Assembly (NCBI RefSeq): GCF_030272615.1
Contig: NC_081413.1
Location: 557,343,136 to 557,407,135 of the forward strand
Origin: Cryptomeria japonica
Lineage: Eukaryota; Streptophyta; Pinopsida; Cupressales; Cupressaceae
Direction: 5' to 3'
DNA: 64,000 nucleotides
Shown here piece after piece: positions 1-10,104 of the stretch; positions within the stretch are counted from its first letter, which is position 1; each line of letters starts with the position of its first letter. The notes under the pieces are model-generated. The model was not told the origin of the DNA, searched no databases, and saw only the letters and a list, made by a program, of their open reading frames with translations. The translations under genes and the position numbers were made by a program.

Positions 1-2
1 TT

Positions 3-443
3 TTGAGTAGTTATTGTGTATATCATAGGCATAACAAACATAAGACTTCAATGTGTATGGAATTAAAACATAAGATTCAAGATCTCCTTGATGATGGTGT
101 CATTGAAATTGAAGATCCTAATGACTCACCTAAAGAAAAAGAAGGAACTACATCTACGCATAATCAAAATCACAAACCTATGTCTAGCAAGGCTCCATAT
201 ATGGCCTCCATCCCTTCCATGATGCCTTCATCTCCTTTAAACAATGAAACTTCTCATGTTTACCTTCAAGGGCTATCTCTTATGGAAATCCAAGTTAATC
301 CCAATACTAATACAAGTTCCTCTAAAGATTTAAAAATCCCAGATCGTGTGCCATCATACACTTCAATTCCAAACGTACCCACTCTAGAGAGTCCCACTCA
401 AAATGCTTCCCCATCGTACCAAGATATGAACACCTTCCAATAA
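3..443 (+). CDS. gag C-terminal fragment of element A (partial at window edge)
   Basis: Open from the window edge, so the real start is to the left. Near the N-terminus is a C-x2-H-x4-H-x4-C pattern (YCVYHRHNKHKTSMC), followed by a helix ending in IQDLLDDGVIEI. The gag of B has the same arrangement (CEYHRSKGHKTASC, then IQDLLEQGVIEV), so this is the nucleocapsid-like part of a Tat-type gag. After about residue 45 the protein is serine/proline/asparagine-rich with no recognised domain, and it stops at 443. It is not followed by protease in the same or another frame. Confidence 0.7.
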   Translation: MSSYCVYHRHNKHKTSMCMELKHKIQDLLDDGVIEIEDPNDSPKEKEGTTSTHNQNHKPMSSKAPYMASIPSMMPSSPLNNETSHVYLQGLSLMEIQVNPNTNTSSSKDLKIPDRVPSYTSIPNVPTLESPTQNASPSYQDMNTFQ

Positions 444-483
444 TCCTCCATGCATATAAAAAAACACCACCCCTTCCTTAAAA

Positions 484-1779
484 GTGACTCCATGTCAAGA
501 GGATAATCTGAAAAATGAAGAAACAAGTCCTATCATAAATCAAGATCAAGACACCAAAACTCCTCAATCCCATCTAATGATTGAAAAAGATCCTATTTCA
601 CTAGAATCCCATGATGATCCCCTTATATATTTCCATTTCTTCCAAGATGACCCCCTTCCATCTCAAGAGCAAATCATCCTTCCAAATCCCATTCCTGGTC
701 TACTTCCTAAGCAAGATCATGATGCCTCTTCCACCTTTTCAAACGATCCTATTCAACATGAAGAGTCAAACACCCTTCCTACTCTATCCAATGGTCCTCT
801 TCCATGTCAAGATCAAAGTATCCCTTCATCTCCTTGTCATAATCCTCCATGTTCAGCTCAAGAGTCCACCATGCCCATAAATCCCTCTCATGATCCTATC
901 ATTCCTTACATTCCACCTCCACCTCAAAATGGACTTGCCTCTAGCATCAAAAGTAAGAAGAAACCCTTTGTTAAAAAGATCTTTCAAAGCATGCATTACC
1001 AAAGAAAAGGGTTAGACATTCATGGACAAGGTATATTAGAACCCCCTACTATAAAAAAAAATCTTTATTATATTGGCTACATTGCTCACTCTCAAGATGT
1101 TGGTATCCCTCATAAATCCTACATTTCTCCAGTTAAATCCAAATACATGCCTTCTCCTTCGCCGCTTCCATCCATTCTAGGTCCTTATATCCCTCCATCC
1201 CTTATGCAGGATCAACAAAGGCACACATCTTCGAGTACCTTCCACCCATCTAAAAGACCTCCATATCATTCCTATCTATCCATGCATCTCCCTCCAAGCA
1301 ATTTGGATGCCAAGCATAAAAGTCATAAATCAAGCAATCCAAATGTATTCAAGGATCAACATGTCCCATCTAATCGACATGTCAAAACCAAGCAAAATAT
1401 GATCCAAAAAGAAAAAGAAAAATACAAAATGCCACAAAGGCCCACAAAGAAAGAAGAAAAGTCAAAAGTTATATGGGTTCCTAAGGCACTTGTACAAGAA
1501 ATGTGCTCTAAGGAACTACAAATTCATGAAAAATAAAAAACCATGTGGATCCCTAAGCGGCTGCTTGAAGCACAACAGTATAAAGAAAAATCAAAATTGG
1601 CATCCAAAATTGTTGTTCCTCCATCCAAACCTTCAGAGTCTATCCCTCCATCACCTCCTTCATCCATTTTGGGTTCTTATGCCCCAAAATATGTAACCTT
1701 TCCTCCATCCAAATCTCAAAATTTGAGATTCACTTCTCTTCCATATGTCCACCATCCTCAAGATGTGTGCCAATGTTGA
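484..1779 (+). CDS. Hydrophilic Pro/Ser/His-rich reading frame of element A, interrupted by one stop
   Basis: An open frame runs from 484 to a stop ending at 1536 (first in-frame ATG at 577). A second open stretch to about 1779, in a different register, repeats its C-terminal signature: WVPKALVQEM near 1470-1500 and then WIPKRLLEAQQ near 1545-1575. The protein is rich in proline, serine, histidine, glutamine and lysine, with segments such as PYIPPPPQNG and PSPSPLPSILGPYIPPS occurring more than once. There is no catalytic motif. It occupies the place where pol would be, so I infer an accessory or degenerate gag-linked product. Function is unknown. Confidence 0.45.
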
Positions 1780-2819
1780 TCTTTCCAACATTTCAATCTA
1801 TCCATACAAATTCTTCCAATATCCCATCCATCATCCAACACCTCTTTTCCACCCTTCCATCCCTCTTATCCAATCCTTTGCATAAATCCTTGCCCTAGTT
1901 TCATTTCATTAGCCTGCCAACGTCTTTGAGCATACCTTCATAGCCATGGTCTATTGCAACTCATATTCTAAGGGTACCATCCAAAGCAGTGAGACGTTGG
2001 GGTCCTTCTTCCATCCCCTATCATGCCTCCATTATCTTCCAAGAATTTTTTTTTTAAAAATGATGAAAAAGTGAAAAAAAAATCTGAAAAAAAAAGTAAA
2101 GAGAAATAAATCCATCCCTATGTGAAAACCACTTCTTGTGGTGCCTTGGGAAAGTACCATGATGAAAACCTGGCAAACAAGCATCATGCATAATCCATTA
2201 TCCTTTTGCACTTTACATTGGGGGCAAGTTCCATCCATGCACTTCCATCTATTATCCTTCATCCTCTATTATCCTTCATCCTCCATTATCCCTCATTCGC
2301 TCTATCTACATTCACATCCCTTTTCCACCTTTGATATTGACAAGGTTAGGGATCTTTATAGGTTTTGTATGTCCTATATATTGCACTTGATCCACACCCT
2401 TTATCTCCTCTCCATCGCTCGCTTACATCCTTCATAACTCCCTTTTGATCTTGCTTATCATATCTGCGTCCTATCCAAATCTATCCCTTGATCTTGATCA
2501 ACACTATGGACAAAATGCAAAAACATGCTTTCCACAAACCTCTTGACATGGCCACTTCTTTGGACCATATGGATTCGTTATGCTATATCCTTGCTTCGTT
2601 ATGCTAAATCCTTACTTTACATCGCTATACCCTTGCTTTACATTTCTAAAATCCTTTCTTTACATCGCTAAAATCCTTGCTTTACATTGCTATATCTGGA
2701 CCCTGTGCTTGGATTAACATTGTGAGATAGTCCTTGAAAGCATCCACCATCATTCACTTATCCATTCATGTACTCAAAATCCCTTTTGCCTTGCTAGACA
2801 CTAGGCGCAAACATTACAA

Positions 2820-2945
2820 AATCCTAAAAATTAGAAAAAGTCTTGAAAAAATCCTAAAAATCAGAAAAAGTCCTGAAAAAAATCCTAAAAATCAGAAAAA
2901 GTTCAGAAGAAATCATAAAAATCAGAAAAAGTCCTGAAGAAATTC
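2820..2945 (+). repeat. Minisatellite, about 30-bp unit, in element A
   Basis: About four degenerate copies of a unit built on AATCCTAAAAATCAGAAAA followed by AGTCCTGAAA. Read on its own coding strand, element B has a related array at 11990-12195 with the same TCCTGAAAAAA core, so the repeat belongs to the element family rather than to this site. Confidence 0.75.
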
Positions 2946-3008
2946 AAAAAAACAAAAAAACAAAAACAAAAACAAAAGAAAAAAAGGGAAAAAGAGAGAA
3001 AATGCCTT

Positions 3009-3090
3009 GGTGAAAACCTGGTAAATAGGCACCTTGGTAAAAAATATATGAATCTCTGCCAAGCAGGCGAAAACCTGGCAAACAGGTGCC
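3009..3090 (+). other. Conserved GAAAACCTGG(C/T)AAA motif pair, element A
   Basis: Two copies of a 25-bp motif with core GAAAACCTGGCAAACAGG lie at 3009-3033 and 3066-3090, with a third at 2160-2184. All follow an A-rich tract. The same motif is found downstream of integrase in B (12440-12502) and C (33868-33933) in the matching element orientation. Conservation in a non-coding region of three diverged elements suggests a cis-acting role, which I cannot name. Confidence 0.7.
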
Positions 3091-4717
3091 TCTTGTACTC
3101 AAGCGCTCCATCTATCAATGCAACGTTGGCATTCCCACTTTCATGCATCTTTGCTTTCACTTGTACATATTTTAGTCACTTTTGTGACATCCTGGTTCGT
3201 TGGAACCCTCATGGCTTGAAACTAATCAATGTCCTAGTCTTAGGTTAATCAACAGAGCACATTACATGTCCTAAGCAATATCAACCAAGTGAACCCTACA
3301 TCAGTGAAACCTGGTCGTCCACTCTGAGTTAGTTACCTGTCTCTTGACTACTGAAGAGTTTTATCACTAAGTTAACAAGCAAAACAACATAACGGAAAAT
3401 AATCACTAAATAGTTTGAGCTATGAATGAAAATTTTATTTATGTGTTGTCTTTTATATTGGTTTTCAATTATTATCCCTCTGAGTAACTCGAGGAAGTCT
3501 ATTGTGACCAAGAGGAGCAAGGATTGGGGGCATAATATTTTCTTTGTTTTCTCCTTGTAGGAATGATTCTGATGATCTAAAAACATCTAATCAGCTGGGT
3601 GTTTGTGATAAGAGCCTTCACATCAAGGTGAAATTGCCACACATACCTCGACTCCACTTATTTGTATGCTACGGGACGTTCCCATCATTTCTTTGTTTGT
3701 TTTGAGGGAATTGCTTTGTCATGCGATCCAGGTCCCTATGAAATCTGTCCAAGGATATGAACGAAAAAAGGGTCATTGCGGACAAGATAATTAATATTGC
3801 ACATGAAAAGAAATGAACTCTATGTTGCCTGCTATAATTGCAAAATGCTCAATGATGAAAATTAAGCTTTTCAAATCCAGTGACCAGGTTTCGGTTGCAT
3901 CTCATTTTGCATCTCATCTTGTATTTCATTCTACATCTCATGAATTTAGAGTGATTTCGATATAATAACAATGCTCTCTTTATCTTCTGAATGAGAGTTG
4001 GAAGCTTCATCATTTCTCAGTTAAGTGGTCTCTTTTTCATCATCGTTTCTCTGATTGAGTACTTGTGTATTGAGATGTTAGCTGCATATATGAGCATTTT
4101 CTATAGATTCATACATTCATTATCACTCATTTGCATTCATCTTATTGCATAGAAAAAATGAAAAAAAATTGCATTACTCATTTACATTCATCTATTTGCA
4201 TATGAAAAGAAAGAAAAACAAACATCCATATTTCATTTGCATTACATACATCCATGCTGAAAAGAAATGCATACATATAGATCAACATCTCATAATCAAT
4301 CAACACAAGTACGATGAAATCAAATCAAGAGCTCATAAATCGGCTGTCCTGAGTCCATTTTCGGGATCGAAATCAAAATCTGACGTCAATTCTCTCATAA
4401 AATTTTTATGATGTTGACCACTTAACACTTTCATCAACTGCTCATTATCTTCTTCAATTTGCACTCAATCTCTTGTCAATCAATGCCGAGTCTCAATTTT
4501 ATTCCTATGAATCACTTTCGTACTCAAATCATCATCATCGCTAAAGTAATTGTCTATCATAATGAATCCTCACTATCTTTCGATTTCAGTCCCGAGGGGG
4601 CATACTCATGACCTTATGATCTCACATCTTCAAATGTCAAGAAATTTTTTAAATCTTCATCAAAACTCGAGCAAAAATCTTTTTCAACTAAATAAAATCA
4701 ATCAAATTCTTATCGCT

Positions 4718-5330
4718 AGGGGCATCTCAACTTCATCGCTTTATATCAAGTTGAGATCTCTTGACCATCTGAATCAAATCAATCTCTAGGGGCATCTCAA
4801 CTTCATCGCTTTATATCAAGTTGAGATTTCTCGATCATCTAAATCAAATCAATCACTAGGGGCATATCAGTTTCATTGCTTCATATCAAGCTGATATTTG
4901 TCTTTTATCTGAATCAATCTCTTAACGTTAATCAGTTTCATCGCTTTTCATCAAGTTGATTATTCGTTTAAATTCAATCAAGGGTTTAAAGAGTATCTTT
5001 GATCACACTCAATCTAAGCAGGTGTTCAGTATTAGTCGTTTTGGATCAAGTTGGACAGTTTATCTTCACTCATCGTATCTTGATCAATCAAATTCAAGAT
5101 TTTTATCATCACGCGCTGTGTCTAGATCAATCAAGTTCTAGATCAGTAAGATCCGCTTCTTGATCAATCAAGTTCAAGTTCGGTATCTTTTGTTTTCTAT
5201 CGTTCCTAGTTCAATAAAGTTTGGGAATGGTATCGCTTTAATAAGACTTCATTCAGCTTCATCACTTCGAAACAAGCTAAACACCTCGCTTTTCATCTAG
5301 TTCGTGATCAATCAAGTTCAGAACCGGTAT
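4718..5330 (+). other. Array of covarying hairpins upstream of the 3' LTR of A
   Basis: Two near-exact 70-bp repeats (4718-4787, 4788-4857) and a decayed third each contain a hairpin with a 14-nt loop. Stem arms are 4724-4733/4748-4757, 4794-4803/4818-4827, 4864-4873/4888-4897 and 4930-4938/4953-4961. Stems change from ATCTCAACTT/AAGTTGAGAT to ATATCAGTTT/AAGCTGATAT with pairing kept, while the loops stay close to CATCGCTTTATATC. A second class with the 10-nt loop TCAATCAAGT or a close variant follows at 5077-5100, 5121-5142, 5159-5178 and 5300-5324, each with a different but complementary stem. This resembles selected RNA structure near the 3' end of the element transcript. Confidence 0.65.
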
Positions 5331-5382
5331 CTCCTAGACATCAAATTTTCTTTGAACCAATGCACTACTTGCACATTAATTC

Positions 5383-5395
5383 AAAGAGGGGCAAA
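5383..5395 (+). other. Polypurine tract of element A
   Basis: AAAGAGGGGCAAA lies directly before the LTR start TGTAATACCC. It is the expected plus-strand primer site and is nearly identical to the tracts of B and C, which places A in the same gypsy group. Confidence 0.85.
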
Positions 5396-6575
5396 TGTAA
5401 TACCCTAAAAATGGTCATATAAACCATGAGCCCCTAATCTCAACAACATCACCAAGGTCCTAACAAACGGCAATTAAAAAAATCTTGAGCACACAATTAA
5501 TTCTTTAATCATCAATGTCACATGGCAAATTAATCACTCAATATTAATTAAATATTTATTTAATTAATTAATCATTCCAAGTAAATCATTTTAAACAATT
5601 ATCTTATTTATTTTATTAAATATCCTAGCATATTTAATTAAATAAATCAATTTGTCATTAAATCATCAAAAAGAAGAATTAATTTAATTAAATAAATCAA
5701 TTTGCCACAAATCTTCAAAAAAGGAAACAAATCAAGAAAGAGGAATTGGAAATTATGAGCACAAATCTTCAAAAAAGGAAATAAATAAATAAAAAGGAAT
5801 TAATTGACAAAAAAAGAATTAAAATTGAGAAAAGAAATCAATTCCAGATAATCTTTAAAAAAAAATTAAAAATTGATAGATAATCTCAAAGAAAGCAATT
5901 AAAACAATTAAATATTAAATTTGAATGAAAGAGAGAACAAATCAGTTTTTCTTGATTTTATCTTAATTTTAGTTCAATTTCCTTTAAAAACTGAAAAAAG
6001 CATCCAATCACATCAACTCACCTGGATTGTGCTTCCTCTTGGAAAATCTTGACCGCTCATCATCATTTGATCTCAGCCGTTGGTTTCTTTCTGATTTTCT
6101 ATAAATTCAGGCTCTCATCTCTCATTCAAAAATCCTAGAGAATACATTGTTATTATATTGTTTTTGGTCTAGGTTCATTGAGAATTAGCATTGATATATT
6201 GCATATTAGTTACTTCATATTACCTAAATCATTTAATTTAAATACTCATATATTGCTTAAATCATGTTAGATTAATCTTGCATATCTAGCTTAAATCTTG
6301 CATCCATTTAGCTTATATTCATGCTTATATAGATTTAAAAATCCTTCGTTTAGGTGTTGTCTAGTCACTGGATAGCTTAACAATCTGAGAGCAATCTAAA
6401 CTCGCATCTACTAGAAGGCAATGGGTCGCTTCGTAATGGTTTATTATTCATTGATTTACTAACCATGCATCTAATGACTTAATTGAAGTGTTGTGTATTC
6501 CAGATACAAATATAGGTCCACTTTTCACACACATAGAGCCCTCCATCTCAAATTTTGTGATTTGTGAGGATGCAA
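5396..6575 (+). repeat. 3' LTR of element A (right end uncertain)
   Basis: Starts TGTAATACCC after the polypurine tract. U3 is AT-rich. A TATA box (TATAAATT, 6100-6107) sits where U3 would meet R, which by comparison with B and C leaves 400 to 480 bp of R-U5. The end is therefore near 6530-6575, but no second LTR copy is present to fix it. Confidence 0.7.
6100..6107 (+). promoter_or_regulatory. TATA box in LTR of A
   Basis: TATAAATT preceded by CAGCCGTTGG, a context often seen in plant LTR promoters. Transcription would begin around 6130. Confidence 0.5.
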
Positions 6576-6579
6576 AGTG
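6575..6579. repeat. Target site duplication of element B (CAAAG), left copy
   Basis: CAAAG directly precedes the left LTR of B. The same five bases follow the right LTR at 24276-24280. A perfect 5-bp duplication shows that B moved as a complete unit. Confidence 0.95.
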
Positions 6580-8227
6580 TACGTTAGGAAATAGGAAATC
6601 ATCACAAACAGATATATCAAAACACTAGACATTAGCTCAATCACAAATGCATTCATTGCAATGATCTAATCCTAAACAACACTCAATAGAGACATGAAAT
6701 AAAACCATTCAAAAACAAAAGATTATGCAAACCATAGACATGACTTGAACGCTCCTTCATGCGGCTCCATTGTTCTTCTTTCCTCTTCAAATGGTTGGAT
6801 TGTGGATCTCACCTACAAGTGCACACATACAATTGAAAGCAAGATGGATATTGGTTTGTTGATCAAGAGTACTAGAAGCATAGATTCAATAGCCTGATTA
6901 CCAATTACCAATTACCAATTAGCCTTGATTGATGAAGATCATCCAATTTATAGAAGAATTGGATAGATGACAAGATTAGCATGATGCAATTCAAATGGAA
7001 ATTGCAAATCAATTATGTCAATTATGACAAATTATGACAAATTATGCACTTTCTATGCACAATTTATTGATTGATAATTTATGACAAAATATGACACATT
7101 CTATGTCAAAATTGATTGATTGTCAATTATGACAAATTGAAATGTCATTCCCATAGAATTAGGAGATGAAATAGGAGGGAAAAGAAATTAGAAATTAAGA
7201 AAATTAAAATTGATGAAAAATAGGAATTAGAAATTGATGGAAAAATAGGAAATTAGGAACTAGAAGAAATTAGGTAAATTAATTAATAATTTGTCATTTA
7301 TTAATTAATTTACAAGAGGAATAATAATTAGCCAATTAAATAAAGATTTAATTGTAATGAGAAGACTTAGGATTAATAAATAATTTAGTAATCCTAGCGG
7401 GAGAAATGACAAACAAGGTTAAATGATTGAATCATGAAACCCTAGAAGATGAATTAGCAATGCAAAAATGACAATTAGGTTGTGATTGAAGATAATTAAT
7501 GTCATGATTTTGAATTGATAAATGACCAATGCGATAAATGATTTGATTGAGAAATGAGCCAATTGACGAGGAACAATGACAAATTGATCCAAATTGACAT
7601 AATTGAGACAGACAACGATCGATGACAAATCGGTCGCAAAATGACAAGATTGACAAAAGGACAAGAATCGATGACAAATAGATTGCAAAACGACAAGATT
7701 GAAAACAACCACGATTGATGACAAATTGGTCGCAAAATGACAAAATCAAACATGGCAATGATCGATGGCAAATCGATCGTAAAACAACAAGATTGATAAA
7801 CCGATCGCCAAATGATAAGATTGAAAAGAGGACAAAACCCTAATTAGGATTGACGATATCCAAAATGATAAGATTGATGATAAGATTGATAAGAGAGCAA
7901 CGATTGATGACAAATCGATCGCAAAATGACAGGAGGACAAAACCCTAATTAGGATTGACAATGTCCAAAATGATAACAAATTAGCACGCACATTGATGCA
8001 ACAAGATAAGATCGATCAAAATCATGACTGGATAGTGTTGTCGACAAGACCAAATTTGAATACGAGATGAATGAAGAATGTAGAAGAATGACTCGATGCT
8101 CGCAAATGATAAAAACCAAGTGCGTGACATAGGAGAAATGTTAATGCGACGCAAAAACCTAAAATGAGGCAATGCGCAAATGTTAAAGTATGATTCCGCA
8201 AGCGTTGACCATTTTTAGGTGTCTACA
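6580..8227 (-). repeat. 3' LTR of element B
   Basis: On the plus strand it begins TGTACGTTAGG and ends GGTGTCTACA, so in element sense it is TGTAGACACC to CGTACA. It is nearly identical to 22626-24275. A TATA box reading TATAAATT on the minus strand lies at 6945-6952. A short 10-bp triplication (ATTACCAATT) is at about 6898-6922. Confidence 0.95.
7607..7975 (-). repeat. Sub-repeats inside the LTR of B (CGATCG-containing)
   Basis: Several degenerate copies of a unit containing GATGACAAATCGATCGC and AAAATGACAAGATTG occupy the U3 part of the LTR, with two telo-box-like AAACCCTAA strings. The second LTR carries the same array at about 23655-24020. Repeated U3 blocks of this kind often act as enhancers; that role is inferred here. 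Confidence 0.7.
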
Positions 8228-8245
8228 TTTTGCCCCTCTTTGAGA
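8228..8245 (-). other. Polypurine tract of element B
   Basis: On the minus strand this reads TCTCAAAGAGGGGCAAAA and abuts the 3' LTR start TGTAGACACC. It matches the tracts of A and C. Confidence 0.88.
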
Positions 8246-8329
8246 CAATGCGATTGTAAGCGTTATTTCAAAGAACAATAATGAAAATGCCCCAGATAAT
8301 AATAATGACATATGCATGCCCCCTCGAGG

Positions 8330-8363
8330 AATTGGTCGAAAACATGCAGAAAAGAGGCCAATT
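8330..8363. other. Hairpin near polypurine tract, conserved with C
   Basis: Arms AATTGGTC (8330-8337) and GGCCAATT (8356-8363) enclose an 18-nt loop. C has a different but still mostly paired stem at the same place (28616-28653), after a shared ATGCCCCCTC string. Confidence 0.4.
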
Positions 8364-8502
8364 GATCGATAAAAAATGATAGGATCGAACGGACTGACAA
8401 GCGGAGATCGGATGCATGAAGGACAAGCAATGTAAGGTGCACAAGACCGTGACCAACATAAGATGGAGAGGACGCACGTCCATCTATGCAATAACAAAGA
8501 GC

Positions 8503-8542
8503 TATAAATGAGACCAAGAGGGTGAAAATTGCTCATTTGCAC
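8503..8542 (+). promoter_or_regulatory. Antisense promoter of the PMD gene in B
   Basis: TATAAATG at 8503-8510 is followed 29 bases later by CTCATTTGCAC (from 8532), a pyrimidine-A initiator-like string. Element C has TATATATG at 28815 and the same CTCATTTGCAC 30 bases later. Matching spacing in two diverged copies supports a real TATA/initiator pair driving transcription opposite to gag-pol. The first ATG of the gene is at 8592. Confidence 0.6.
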
Positions 8543-8591
8543 TAGCTAAAGAGGAGGAGTTGTTGCTCTGGACAAGGACACTTGCAGAGAG

Positions 8592-8669
8592 ATGGTGAAC
8601 ATTCCAATGGCGGATCACCTTGGAGAACGTGTACGCACATTCAGACGACCAGACGATGCAGGAGCAGCG
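8592..8669 (+). CDS. PMD gene of element B, exon 1 (predicted)
   Basis: Twenty-six codons from ATG, beginning MVNIPMADHLGERVR and ending before a GTATGT donor at 8670. C encodes a similar peptide at the same place (MVVPIADH, one stop, LEQIRRYQWPEDYGSA), and its similarity ends at the same boundary. Conservation at protein level, a donor site and an in-phase acceptor at 9031-9033 support a coding first exon. The exon carries the only start codon close to the predicted transcription start. Confidence 0.6.
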
Positions 8670-9033
8670 GTATGTATCTCGAAAACCCATGTTTTCAATT
8701 TGATGAATTTGACTCGTTTGCAGGACATTGCGGGGCCCACAGGGGATGCAAAAGAGGACTTCTGCGCTTGTGTAGTCTAATTCTGCGCTTGTGTAGGAAG
8801 ACACAAGCGCAAGTTACCTGACACAGGCGTAGGTTCTCTAACATAGGTGCAATTGTGCACTGAAAACCTTAGTTTTGCTCAAAATGACATGCAAATGATC
8901 GGAAAAGGGGGGATAAGAGTAGGATAGGTCAGATTAGATGAAAAACACCCTGATTTGGACATGAAAATGAGGAAATGCAACCCATAGGAGAAAACCCTAA
9001 AACTGACAAAAAGATGCCCCGATTGTGATGCAG
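8670..9033 (+). other. Predicted intron of the PMD gene with inverted AGCGC repeats
   Basis: Runs from GTATGT (8670) to GATGCAG (ends 9033) and joins two phase-0 exons. Inside, at about 8757-8855, are two copies of TTCTGCGCTTGTGT followed by three inverted copies (ACACAAGCGCAAG and variants). The first inverted pair can form a 10-bp stem, GCGCTTGTGT with ACACAAGCGC. The same motif is arrayed in the gag-pol leader at 22387-22506. The intron cannot be read through because of in-frame stops. Confidence 0.55.
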
Positions 9034-10080
9034 AGTCGACAGTATCCGTTAATCACGCGGGAGAATCAACCAGACTGTTTTATGCTACGACATAGACTCA
9101 GGAGCACAGAGAGAGACACATTAGCAGGACTTGGCATATATTACATCACATACATGCCCGAGATTAGGGCAAACATAGGATTGCTTACTACATTGGCAGA
9201 GCGATGGCATTTGGAGACCTCCTCATTCCATTTGGCGACTGGAGAGGCGACAGTGACTCTAGAGGACGTATGGCGCATCCTCCGCATTTTGATACATGGG
9301 GAGATGATAGAGTACGACCCAGTGACAGGGAGAGACGCGTTATGCAGGCTATTTGAGTGTGACACACATGATCTGGATATTGTTGAGAGGGAGATTGGTT
9401 GGGAGAGCATGGCTTCCGAGTATGACCGACGATATGTGGTGATAGCAGTTGTGATAGCATGTCTTCTAGTAGGTGACAGACGAGGGCATGGATTCCCTAT
9501 TGGATGGGGAAGAGTGCTAGAGCGGATGGTGACAGAGGGGACAGTGTACGCATGGGGACCATGTGTACTGGCTATGCTATATTTTCAGCTGCATCAGATA
9601 GCGTATCAGGGAGTGCAGACTCTAAGCTGTGGAGTCACATTGCTTCAGGTATGGGCATTTGAGCACATTGCCATATGTCGACTGATTATAGAGAGACAGG
9701 TTGTACCACACCGACCATATGTGTATTGCTATGGGGGAGCACTGAGACAGGGTCCGTTTGGATATATATTGTACTGGCGACATGAGCTAGACAGACTGAG
9801 AGAGTTCATATGGAGGCCATATCGAGATTGCCCCGGATGGTTAGATGATCATGAGGAGCTACCATATTGCAGACAGGAGAGGTACCTGATTGGGCGACCA
9901 GTGAACCGCCAGAGAGTGATTGAGATGTACCTGCCAGAGAGGGTCAGACGACAGTTTGGAGAGACGCAGGATGTACCTAGGAGGATGGCTCAATTTGCCC
10001 GATCTCACAGAGAGACGAGTCAGTGGGGGAGTATGATTCAGCCACACATAGCATATGCAGACTTTGCACAGTTACAGTAG
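9034..10080 (+). CDS. Plant mobile domain (PMD) protein, exon 2, antisense in element B
   Basis: About 348 residues with the hallmark PMD region near the N-terminus: LLTTLAERWHLETSSFHL, then GEATVTLEDVWRIL, then HGEMIEYDPVTG. Later segments (GWGRVLERMVTEGTVYAWGP, the LYFQLHQ region, RPYRDCPGW) are typical of the long PMD fold. PMD proteins such as Arabidopsis MAIN and MAIL1 are nuclear and act in silencing and gene expression; copies also occur inside transposons. The frame ends at a TAG (10078-10080), followed two codons later by another TAG (10084-10086); the same frame then stays open to 10719. C has coding sequence at these codons, so the stops are probably secondary. The domain itself looks complete. 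Confidence 0.85.
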   Translation, partial: SRQYPLITRENQPDCFMLRHRLRSTERDTLAGLGIYYITYMPEIRANIGLLTTLAERWHLETSSFHLATGEATVTLEDVWRILRILIHGEMIEYDPVTGRDALCRLFECDTHDLDIVEREIGWESMASEYDRRYVVIAVVIACLLVGDRRGHGFPIGWGRVLERMVTEGTVYAWGPCVLAMLYFQLHQIAYQGVQTLSCGVTLLQVWAFEHIAICRLIIERQVVPHRPYVYCYGGALRQGPFGYILYWRHELDRLREFIWRPYRDCPGWLDDHEELPYCRQERYLIGRPVNRQRVIEMYLPERVRRQFGETQDVPRRMAQFARSHRETSQWGSMIQPHIAYADFAQLQ

Positions 10081-10104
10081 AGATAGTGGGATTGGAGGTC
10101 AGAT

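Larger units (their letters stand above)
1780..4715 (+). other. Non-coding 3' region of element A with A-rich tracts
   Basis: No supported gene. The stretch holds A-rich tracts (2041-2110, 2940-3000), a minisatellite (2820-2945), three copies of a GAAAACCTGG motif, and AT-rich sequence from 3250 to 4715. Short open frames here lack any recognisable similarity and look like chance. Confidence 0.6.
1..6575 (+). mobile_element. Element A: 3' part of a pol-less Ty3/gypsy (Tat-like) retrotransposon
   Basis: This is the right-hand part of a plus-strand LTR retrotransposon whose 5' LTR and gag start are outside the window. It has a gag zinc-binding segment, a long hydrophilic reading frame, a 3.6 kb untranslated region, a polypurine tract (5383-5395) and the start of the 3' LTR at 5396. 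No protease, reverse transcriptase or integrase motif occurs between the gag piece and the LTR, so it looks non-autonomous. It shares its polypurine tract, an A-rich minisatellite and the GAAAACCTGG motif with elements B and C, so it is probably mobilised by that family. The exact right end is unclear, because B lies at the junction and the sequence right of B belongs to copia D. Confidence 0.75.

Noticed and set aside
2041-2110. A-rich tracts taken as poly(A) tails of retrogenes
   Set aside because: They lie at the same place in related elements and are followed by the conserved motif, not by a target duplication.
4718-5330. CRISPR-like array, considered because of regular 70-bp repeats
   Set aside because: Repeats are internally palindromic and adjacent, without unique spacers, and the context is a plant retrotransposon.
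7419-7991. Overlapping minus-strand frames in the LTR of B, repeated at 23467-24039
   Set aside because: They come from the CGATCG sub-repeats without stop codons, overlap in three frames and show no homology.
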